37,179 nucleotides of DNA, taken from positions 1 through 37,179 of IMG/VR virus record IMGVR_UViG_3300037485_000392. The stretch is one strand, 5' to 3'. Both the position numbers and the translations under genes were made by a program. Shown one piece after another: positions 31,545 to 37,179 of this stretch (position 1 is the first letter of the stretch; each line of letters opens with the position of its first letter). Source of the DNA: a virus. The notes under the pieces are model-generated. The model was not told the origin of the DNA and made no database searches. It saw only the letters and a list, made by a program, of their open reading frames with translations.

Positions 31545-32906
31545 TTAAAATTTAGGTTTGATTATTTCTTTTGTAAATTCTCTTTTTGATAAATCAACCA
31601 CACCATTAATATTAGTTTGGATTAATTTATTAAATTCAATTGCTTTATTTGTTTTATAAAGTAATGTGTCAATTACTCTTTTTTGACCATCAGATAATAC
31701 TAAGTCAACCGTAACATCATTCTTTTGACCAAATCTCCAAAACCTTCTTATTGATTGATAATACTGCTCATAAGACCATGTAGGAAAATATATTGTATGG
31801 TTACAATGCTGCCAGTTAAGACCAAATGAAGTTATCTTAGGTTTGGTTATAATCCTTTTAATATTACCATTTGCAAAGTTCATTAAAATATCTTCTTTTT
31901 TTTCTATTGTCATACCTCCTTTTAATTGAACTGCATCTTTATCTAATTCATCTAATAAATCACCTTCATCATTAAAATTACACCAATATACTGAGGTCTT
32001 ATCTTTAGTTAATTCTACAGCCTTTTCACACCTTTCTTTAAATGTATTTTTTTGCTCTTCCCTAACTTCACTCATTGTTTTTGCTATTCCATTAAATAAC
32101 ATTATCTGACCATTTATAACCCAGTTTTGTTCATTTTTTACATAAACCTTATTTTCAATTAAGTTAGGTAATTTATATTTTTCATCTGAGAATCCTAAGT
32201 CAGATGGTTGTTTAATAGATATTGACCATTGATTAACCCAGCTAAAAAACTCATTCTTAGCATGAGGCTTTAAATACCACTTAGTACCAATATCTTGAGG
32301 TCTTACATTGTTTTCATTATTTGCAAAGAACTTAGTTAGCATATCCATATAAGGGAAATATCCTAATGCTTCGCTACTTGTACCAAATTCAATATAATCA
32401 TTAGGTGCTGGTGTTGCAGTAGATAAAAATCTATAAGGAATCTTTTTTACAAATGATGTTATTTGCCATTTAATTTTACCATCAAAGTTCTTTAAGATTG
32501 AACTTTCATCTAAGATAACACCAACAAAATCATTAGAATCAAAGTAATGTAATCTCTCATAATTGCAGATTACTATTTTCTTAGTATGCTTACCATCTTT
32601 TGAATACTCAATGTCATCAATACCTAACTTTTCTGCTTCTAAAATAAATTGAAAAGCAACTGCTAATGGTGTTAAGATTAATACTTTCTTATTTGTTTCT
32701 CTTATAATATTATTTGCAATTGATAATTGAATTAATGTCTTACCTAACCCAGTATCAGCAAATATTGCTATACGTCCTTTTTTAATTGCTTTCTCAATTA
32801 TATACTTTTGAAAGTCAAATGCTATATCAGGAATGTAATTAGCATCAAATCCAAAATTACCAATTGAATGTTTCTTTTGTTCTAAAAATCTTTCGTACTC
32901 GTTCAT
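31545..32906 (-). CDS. SNF2-like superfamily 2 helicase
   Basis: This 453-residue protein has Walker A ADTGLGKT (50-57), motif II DESS (133-136), motif III STATPAPND (162-170) and motif VI SIRRFWRFGQKND (about 385-397). This is the typical order of phage SNF2-family ATPases. These enzymes move along double-stranded DNA. Together with the next gene (methyltransferase) and the VRR-NUC nuclease upstream it forms a group common in phages. The role may be recombination, replication restart or anti-restriction. There is no fused nuclease or methylase domain. Confidence 0.92.
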   Translation of the reverse strand: MNEYERFLEQKKHSIGNFGFDANYIPDIAFDFQKYIIEKAIKKGRIAIFADTGLGKTLIQLSIANNIIRETNKKVLILTPLAVAFQFILEAEKLGIDDIEYSKDGKHTKKIVICNYERLHYFDSNDFVGVILDESSILKNFDGKIKWQITSFVKKIPYRFLSTATPAPNDYIEFGTSSEALGYFPYMDMLTKFFANNENNVRPQDIGTKWYLKPHAKNEFFSWVNQWSISIKQPSDLGFSDEKYKLPNLIENKVYVKNEQNWVINGQIMLFNGIAKTMSEVREEQKNTFKERCEKAVELTKDKTSVYWCNFNDEGDLLDELDKDAVQLKGGMTIEKKEDILMNFANGNIKRIITKPKITSFGLNWQHCNHTIYFPTWSYEQYYQSIRRFWRFGQKNDVTVDLVLSDGQKRVIDTLLYKTNKAIEFNKLIQTNINGVVDLSKREFTKEIIKPKF

Positions 32907-32927
32907 AGTAGTTATTTTTATTGTGAG

Positions 32928-32990
32928 TTAAAAAAAGTGGGCAGTTCAATTACTCCCTTAAATTATTTTGTATTTGTAACAACCGCCCAC
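32928..32990 (-). terminator. Terminator with large loop before the helicase gene
   Basis: GTGGGCGGTT (32990-32981) and AACTGCCCAC (32946-32937) form a 10-bp stem with one G-U pair as minus-strand RNA, a 34-nt loop and then TTTTTTT (32936-32930). It lies between the zinc protein and the SNF2 helicase. The unusual loop length leaves room for a binding site or alternative fold. Confidence 0.75.
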
Positions 32991-32993
32991 CCC

Positions 32994-33016
32994 ATTGACA
33001 TCGTGTCAATTTTTTT
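32994..33016 (+). terminator. Small hairpin with T-run on the plus strand
   Basis: ATTGACA, TCG and TGTCAAT form a 7-bp stem with a 3-nt loop, followed on the plus strand by TTTTTTT (33010-33016). No plus-strand gene is known here, so it may stop antisense transcription or be a 15-bp palindromic protein site. It stands back to back with the minus-strand terminator at 32928-32990. Confidence 0.5.
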
Positions 33017-33021
33017 ATTAA

Positions 33022-33285
33022 TTATTCAATATCTAAATCTTCATCTTCTAAAGTAAACCAATCAATTACACTACCACTACAATCAGGTGCATAAGGACAA
33101 ACAATGTATTCTTCTTTTTTCTTAGTCATATAATTATACTCAAGTTGTACTTTATAATCTCCAACTAAAAAGTTTTGACCACAATGAATACAATGCTTTA
33201 TCTCAGTTAGTTTTGGTAAAAAACCAAATGGATAGTTCTTCTTTAAGTATTTTGCTTTGTCTTCAATTTGTTTAAATTCCATCAT
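33022..33285 (-). CDS. Zinc-binding protein next to the VRR-NUC nuclease
   Basis: The 87-residue protein contains HCIHCGQNFLVGDYK and later VCPYAPDCSGS, giving four Cys for one zinc ion in a zinc-ribbon arrangement with a long insert. The C-terminus is acidic (EDEDLDIE). It overlaps the VRR-NUC gene by 4 nt. It may act with the nuclease or the helicase, as a structure-specific DNA binder, but no specific family is recognised. Confidence 0.75.
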   Translation of the reverse strand: MMEFKQIEDKAKYLKKNYPFGFLPKLTEIKHCIHCGQNFLVGDYKVQLEYNYMTKKKEEYIVCPYAPDCSGSVIDWFTLEDEDLDIE

Positions 33286-33665
33286 TCTTGATTTATGTAT
33301 GATTCAATTACTTTAATAGTTTCATCTACACCAGTAGAAAACAATGCAGCATAACCTACCTCATTCAATGCTTTCAATACTTCTGCTTGACGTTCAGTAT
33401 GCTCATTAGCTTTTAATGTACCATCCTTTTTAAATGGGTTAGCTTTCTCAGTCTTAATCTCAATAAATAGACCAGCAAAGTTACCACGTGGTAAGGCAAT
33501 GAATAAGTCAGGATAACCTTTGATTGGATTCTGTGACCTATGCTTAGTAGCCATATATGGACTCAAGTACATTCCAGCGGCAAAGTCAAATCTGAATATT
33601 ACCTTTGGGTGCTTTGTTGTTAGATACTTTGCTATGACTTTGTAAATCTCTACTTCGTGACTCAT
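33282..33665 (-). CDS. VRR-NUC nuclease
   Basis: This 127-residue protein has the PD-(D/E)XK core of VRR-NUC enzymes: Glu4 in the first helix, GYPDLFI with Asp53, then LFIEIKTE with Glu69 and Lys71. A helix with Gln93 (ERQAEVLKAL) follows. These nucleases cut structured DNA such as Holliday junctions and flaps, and they are often found next to SNF2 helicases in phages, as here. The first 80 nt overlap the upstream gene in another phase. The N-terminal helix is part of the family fold, so this long overlap is real dual coding. Confidence 0.88.
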   Translation of the reverse strand: MSHEVEIYKVIAKYLTTKHPKVIFRFDFAAGMYLSPYMATKHRSQNPIKGYPDLFIALPRGNFAGLFIEIKTEKANPFKKDGTLKANEHTERQAEVLKALNEVGYAALFSTGVDETIKVIESYINQE

Positions 33666-34050
33666 TTAAGAATAGTTTATAGTTGTGTATTAGTTGACTT
33701 CTTGAATTGTTTGCAAGGTAAAGATAGTAGTTGAGTTCATATACTGGTAACCACTCATAACGATATGACTTAGGATAGAGCCTTTCTAATGAAGATGGTG
33801 TATACATTACCTCAACTACTGGTGCTTCATCTTTAAGTTTAACACCAGTTATCTTAGACATCTGTTTTTGAATTAGTAGAGTTAACTTATTGTGGTTGAT
33901 GTCAAGGTACTTTGCTATTTCATTTGAACGCAATTCACCACCACATAAAAACCATCTACTAACTCCAATTGAATACCTATCTTCAATCTCTTTAAATTTG
34001 ATTGAGTTACCAGTTAAGTATTCAATGTGTTCAATTAGTTCAGTCTTCAT
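33586..34050 (-). CDS. Putative HTH protein overlapping the nuclease gene
   Basis: This 154-residue protein has a likely helix-turn-helix in LRSNEIAKYLDINHNKL (about residues 40-56), then a mixed region and a polar, basic C-terminus. The last 26 codons or so share DNA with the VRR-NUC start. It may be an early regulator or a replication protein. No family is recognised. Confidence 0.6.
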   Translation of the reverse strand: MKTELIEHIEYLTGNSIKFKEIEDRYSIGVSRWFLCGGELRSNEIAKYLDINHNKLTLLIQKQMSKITGVKLKDEAPVVEVMYTPSSLERLYPKSYRYEWLPVYELNYYLYLANNSRSQLIHNYKLFLNESRSRDLQSHSKVSNNKAPKGNIQI

Positions 34051-34279
34051 TGGTCACCTTGTATAGTTGTTGGTAATACCCTTTACCAGTGCTATAATTC
34101 TCAAGTATAAAGCCATTTACACCTAACAAATAACCATCATTCCAAGCAGATGTAATTTGAATTTGTTCAATAGTTAAATAGCTTTCAATGACTTCAAGAA
34201 CTTCAGGACATTCTTTATTTAACTTATCATGTGAACTAAGTAATCTTAGTATGATTTGAATTGCAGTTTCGTTTTTCAT
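34040..34279 (-). CDS. Small helical protein, possible third paralogue
   Basis: This 79-residue protein has a helix with IEQIQITSAWNDG followed by an aromatic end (GKGYYQQLY). The order of motifs is like the two small paralogues at 26899-27093 and 27086-27304 (E..QI..A...G, then an aromatic tail). The similarity is weak, so the relation is only a suggestion. It overlaps the downstream gene by 11 nt. Confidence 0.65.
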   Translation of the reverse strand: MKNETAIQIILRLLSSHDKLNKECPEVLEVIESYLTIEQIQITSAWNDGYLLGVNGFILENYSTGKGYYQQLYKVTNED

Positions 34280-34281
34280 TG

Positions 34282-34899
34282 TTATGATTTATAAGATGAA
34301 TTAAAATTTGATTTGAGTTCATTAATGTTGATGTCAAGATACCCAGTAATTAACTTGTAGGCATCTGCTATCTCATTATCACTATGTCTATATACTAAGA
34401 TGCTATCCGATGTGCTATTAGTCTTTTTACTTCTTGCAGTCACTCCAATGTAAAAGAAGTTCTTAGGGTCAATACCAGCAATAAGACTATACCATACCGC
34501 CTGAATATGATTGTAGTGCTTAACCATGTCGGATGCAAATACATCTAAAGTCTTTGCTGATGTGGTTTTGATGTCTGCTATCACATTAAGTTTCTCATTG
34601 TAGATGTCAAACATACCTTTAGCTTCTATAGTATGTCTACCTATGTTCACCTCTTTGATTAGTGGGTATTCATTTATTGCACCTTCCATTATTCTTTTAG
34701 CTACTGGGTGGTTAGATATTGCCTTGTGTACGTTAAATGCTTCAAGGTTCATATCTTCAGGTTTCAAATCAAGTAACTGATGGTGTAGGCTAACACCTAA
34801 CTCTAATGCTACCTTTGCATATGATATATCACCAGTATAGTGTTTCTTGATTCTTGAACAAGACAAGGCTGGATAGTAAACAAATTGGTCACGTGTCAT
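34282..34899 (-). CDS. Exonuclease, RecE/YqaJ-like PD-(D/E)XK family
   Basis: The 205 residues show the pattern of phage RecE-like exonucleases (DUF3799/YqaJ type). ALELGVSLHHQLLD contains His39-His40, IEAKGMFDIY contains Asp98, IADIKTT contains Asp109 and Lys111, and the HYNHIQAVWYSLIAG helix has Gln133. It would digest one strand of double-stranded DNA for recombination or concatemer formation. It is shorter than E. coli RecE but normal for the phage domain alone. An annealing protein (RecT, Erf) would be expected nearby; none was recognised, though the DUF1351-like and SSB-like genes are upstream. Confidence 0.85.
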   Translation of the reverse strand: MTRDQFVYYPALSCSRIKKHYTGDISYAKVALELGVSLHHQLLDLKPEDMNLEAFNVHKAISNHPVAKRIMEGAINEYPLIKEVNIGRHTIEAKGMFDIYNEKLNVIADIKTTSAKTLDVFASDMVKHYNHIQAVWYSLIAGIDPKNFFYIGVTARSKKTNSTSDSILVYRHSDNEIADAYKLITGYLDININELKSNFNSSYKS

Positions 34900-35414
34900 A
34901 GTTCAATCCAATTAGTAGTAATTTCACGTTTGCATATCTTATATTCACCAGTAGCCTTTAGAAAGTTAATACAACTATCTACACTAAATTCTACCATTTT
35001 ATCATGCAGTTCTTTAGATGGTATATTCCATGTATCATTTTCACCCTTTTCTAATTTATCACAAACATTATAGAATCTATGAAATGATGTTTTACTAAAC
35101 CTATGTTGACCTTTTACTTTTTGCATATAGCAACTTCTTGAATAGTCAGCAAGTTTTGCAAATTGCTTTTCATTTAAGTTGTATTTAATTCTATACTTTT
35201 CAAACATATCTATAATCTCAAAATGATTTGATTTAGTGAAATAATAGTTTGGTGAATGTCCATTTGACATTACTCTATCTTCAATGCTTAATTGTGTGTC
35301 CATATTTGATTTGTAATTTCTTGATTTAGTTAATCGTTTTATTATGTCAGGTCTTGTATCAACATCTGTATTATCATATAATGTTGCTGTTCTTATTCCA
35401 AAAGGTGCTTCCAT
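34896..35414 (-). CDS. HTH-containing protein of the recombination region
   Basis: This 172-residue protein has a Cro/C1-like helix-turn-helix candidate at about 80-112 (NLNEKQFAKLADYSRSCYMQ) followed by FSKTSFHRF. The C-terminal part (FLKATGEYKICKREI) looks like a separate small domain. It starts 3 nt after the DUF1351-like gene and overlaps the exonuclease by 4 nt. A regulator of the early genes or a DNA-binding partner of the exonuclease is possible. No family is certain. Confidence 0.65.
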   Translation of the reverse strand: MEAPFGIRTATLYDNTDVDTRPDIIKRLTKSRNYKSNMDTQLSIEDRVMSNGHSPNYYFTKSNHFEIIDMFEKYRIKYNLNEKQFAKLADYSRSCYMQKVKGQHRFSKTSFHRFYNVCDKLEKGENDTWNIPSKELHDKMVEFSVDSCINFLKATGEYKICKREITTNWIEL

Positions 35415-35417
35415 AAC

Positions 35418-36068
35418 TTATCGTATTACTTGTGTCTTATGGTCGTAAATTTCAATACCATCAATCTTAACTACTCCGCATTTCTCCATTGCCTTTGCAA
35501 GTGGTGTGAGTAGTTCTTGATAATCTAATACCTCTGCTGCAAATAACACATTAAGTACCATTGACCAATTCACCTCACCATTGATACGTGCTTTCTTGGT
35601 AACCCTTATGTTCTTAGGTTGCTCAGTATTGATTGATACTGATTGGTCAACAAAGTAACCAGCAAGTGTATTGAATACATCAAATGGTGCATCTTCTAAT
35701 GCTTTCTCAGATTCAATCCTTAGTTTCTCATTTGCCTCACGTTGTACCCTTTCTAACTCTTCATTGTAGGCTAACATCATAATCTTAGCAGATTCAATGT
35801 AATTCTTGAGTGATTCAGTTGCTTCTTTCTCCACATCCATTATCTGCTTTTTGTATGCATCAATAGGAGTAGTTACGTATTTACGCATTGATTCAATTGA
35901 TTTAACGACCTCATTTGCTAATTTGATAGTATGCTCAGTAATGTCATAAGATAGTTTATCTTCTACCTTAGATGGTGCATCTTTGATTAGTTGTTGAGTC
36001 TTTAATGTATTTGAATGGTTGATGACTTCATAGAGTGAATCAACCTTGAGTAATATTTCTGCTTTCAT
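35418..36068 (-). CDS. DUF1351-like coiled-coil protein of the recombination region
   Basis: The first 130 residues or so of this 216-residue protein are a charged coiled coil (SIESMRKYVTTPIDAYKKQI and onwards), followed by a smaller ordered domain. This layout and position next to an exonuclease are like the DUF1351 proteins of phage recombination cassettes; I judge this from style and context. It might serve as a partner of, or replace, the missing annealase. A hairpin lies 18 nt upstream of its ATG. Confidence 0.65.
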   Translation of the reverse strand: MKAEILLKVDSLYEVINHSNTLKTQQLIKDAPSKVEDKLSYDITEHTIKLANEVVKSIESMRKYVTTPIDAYKKQIMDVEKEATESLKNYIESAKIMMLAYNEELERVQREANEKLRIESEKALEDAPFDVFNTLAGYFVDQSVSINTEQPKNIRVTKKARINGEVNWSMVLNVLFAAEVLDYQELLTPLAKAMEKCGVVKIDGIEIYDHKTQVIR

Positions 36069-36076
36069 AGTAAGGG

Positions 36077-36104
36077 GTTTTGAAAGGGGGTAGTATTTAC
36101 CCCC
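36077..36104 (-). terminator. Hairpin after the SSB-like gene (weak terminator)
   Basis: GGGGGTA (36104-36098 as read on the minus strand), a 5-nt loop and TACCCCC (36092-36086) form a perfect 7-bp GC-rich stem followed only by TTTCAAAA. Partial termination or mRNA end protection is likely. The next ATG (36068) is 18 nt away. Confidence 0.65.
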
Positions 36105-36115
36105 TTATTAATTAA

Positions 36116-36826
36116 TTAGAATGGTAATTTAGTAGGGTCTTCTTGTTCACCTTGCATCCAATCGAAATCACTTGGATTAACACCTTTCTCAATAGTGAAT
36201 GTAGGTAGTGGTGTTGGTGCTGGTTTATTAGCTGGGTAGTTAGCTGACATTTCAGCATTCATGTATGCTATAAATTCATCACTCAATTTAATCTTATCTT
36301 GTACGAACTCAGGTAGTGTCCTGAACACAACCATATCAGGTTGTTGAGTTGAGAATATAAGTGGTGGGTTCACAGCTGGTGGGCATACCATTCCTTTAGG
36401 TAGTGGTGTGATTGTTTGAATGTTTGCAAAGGTCTTTTCACCGCTTTGTTTGTGGATTATGTTTACCATGCATTCACGACCAATTAAACTAAATACATTG
36501 TACTTCTTAGCCTCATCTTCAGTCAATGTCTTACCCTCAATAGAGTGAACATCTTTTCTTAGAGTGCTTTTCTCATGCATTGAAAGCGTGTACATATTAC
36601 GAGCGTAAAATGGTTGCTCACCTTTCTCAGGGTCAAAGACCGCAGTCTCTAATGGTAGTTCAAAAAGGATTTGAACCTTTCTTTTTTTACCACCAAATTG
36701 ACCAGTTTGCTCTGTAGTTCCTAAGTCAATGATTTGATAGATACGTGCAAGGTGCATACCTACTGGTGCAATCTTGTTGCTGTAGTTTGAGTCTCCACCG
36801 ATGGGAGCATTTAAAGTTGGTAACAT
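36116..36826 (-). CDS. SSB-like single-stranded DNA binding protein
   Basis: The N-terminal 165 residues or so of this 236-residue protein look like an OB-fold (GMHLARIYQIIDLGTTEQTG, KVQILFELP, later ECMVNIIHKQSGEKTFANIQ). A Pro-rich linker follows, and the end is acidic, with ASP-type residues and LPF as the last three (DWMQGEQEDPTKLPF). That tail is like the C-terminal tip of bacterial SSB (DDDIPF), which docks partner proteins. It is the first larger gene of the early region and is followed by a hairpin, then the recombination genes. The fold call is by pattern only. Confidence 0.7.
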   Translation of the reverse strand: MLPTLNAPIGGDSNYSNKIAPVGMHLARIYQIIDLGTTEQTGQFGGKKRKVQILFELPLETAVFDPEKGEQPFYARNMYTLSMHEKSTLRKDVHSIEGKTLTEDEAKKYNVFSLIGRECMVNIIHKQSGEKTFANIQTITPLPKGMVCPPAVNPPLIFSTQQPDMVVFRTLPEFVQDKIKLSDEFIAYMNAEMSANYPANKPAPTPLPTFTIEKGVNPSDFDWMQGEQEDPTKLPF

Positions 36827-37179
36827 AACTGATTTGGATTTATTGATTAAAAATTAAAGTGATTTAAACATTATGGTAGCAGTCTCTTCTAACTTAGCTA
36901 ATGCCTTATCATAGGCTGTTACCCATTCATCAACTGAGATAGGTTGATAATCTCTATACTCCATTGGTACATTATGATGCTCTTCTTTGAAGTATTGTCT
37001 AACCATCATAGCGCAGTTAGAATCACACCTTGTAAAGATGCCTTTGTAACAACCATCATTCACGATGGTAATCATTGACCCATTGATATGGTCGTAATGG
37101 AAATAGGTATTATTATCTTGAAGTTTGAATAATGTTGATGCTTTCATATTACACGAATTTAAAATGATTGATTAGAAAT
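36791..37179. repeat. Right copy of the terminal overlap
   Basis: This is the same sequence as 1-389, with nine single-base differences. It carries the first 12 codons of the SSB-like gene and the complete 97-residue gene. The unit length of the circle is therefore about 36,790 bp. Confidence 0.9.
36854..37147 (-). CDS. Unknown 97-residue phage protein (right copy)
   Basis: This is the second copy of the gene at 64-357 in the overlap of a circular assembly. It is identical except for Thr77 instead of Ala77. In a circular genome the two are one gene seen twice in two strain variants. See the left copy for the protein description. Confidence 0.75.
   Translation of the reverse strand: MKASTLFKLQDNNTYFHYDHINGSMITIVNDGCYKGIFTRCDSNCAMMVRQYFKEEHHNVPMEYRDYQPISVDEWVTAYDKALAKLEETATIMFKSL

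Noticed and set aside
1-37179. CRISPR array, insertion sequence, integrase or attachment site
   Set aside because: No regularly spaced repeats, transposase or recombinase motifs were seen. The only long repeat is the terminal overlap.

Overview
The window is one essentially complete, AT-rich genome of a tailed phage of the siphovirus type, assembled as a circle of about 36,790 bp. The first 389 bases return at the right end as 36791-37179 with nine mismatches. All recognisable genes lie on the minus strand, so transcription runs from high to low coordinates. The likely host is a Bacteroidota bacterium. Starts are preceded by A/T-rich sequence rather than Shine-Dalgarno motifs, the promoters have a TAnnTTTG -7 box with a TTG/TTTG -33 element, and several products resemble families I know from that phylum (DUF6549-like, DUF6291-like, PAS plus HisKA). 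No integrase, repressor, tRNA, polymerase or primase was recognised.

Layout in transcription order. (1) Promoter P1 (about 909-950) starts an early region that crosses the circle junction: three small unknown proteins, an SSB-like protein with an acidic C-terminal tail, a DUF1351-like protein, an HTH protein, a RecE/YqaJ-like exonuclease, a VRR-NUC nuclease, a zinc protein, a SNF2-type helicase, a beta-class DNA methyltransferase, a structured RNA (30411-30531) and a replication-initiation protein. (2) Promoter P2 (about 29589-29630) shares its sequence and leader with P1. It starts a small protein, the DnaB helicase, several small proteins, the terminase subunits, tail assembly chaperones, the tape measure and tail-tip proteins. 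(3) Promoter P4 (about 16101-16137) starts a probable tail tube protein, then a glycosyltransferase and methyltransferase pair, portal, MuF-type protein and scaffold. (4) Promoter P3 (about 9842-9884) starts the major capsid protein, which has its own terminator, followed by connector proteins, the tail fibre and a lysis cassette.

The most interesting signals are these. A candidate programmed -1 frameshift at the end of the capsid gene has the heptamer A_AAC_CCA directly before UAG and a bulged stem-loop 7 nt later, and the extended frame closes 6 nt before the terminator stem. A second, classical -1 frameshift in the tail chaperone gene has T_TTT_TTT, an 8-nt spacer and a hairpin. A two-hairpin RNA upstream of the replication gene has a perfect 9-nt loop-to-loop complement and ends in a terminator. 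A phage PAS-HisKA protein without a kinase ATPase domain sits inside the lysis cassette. P1 and P2 are a duplicated promoter and leader in front of unrelated small genes. Terminators often follow the first gene after a promoter, which suggests expression levels are set by partial termination.
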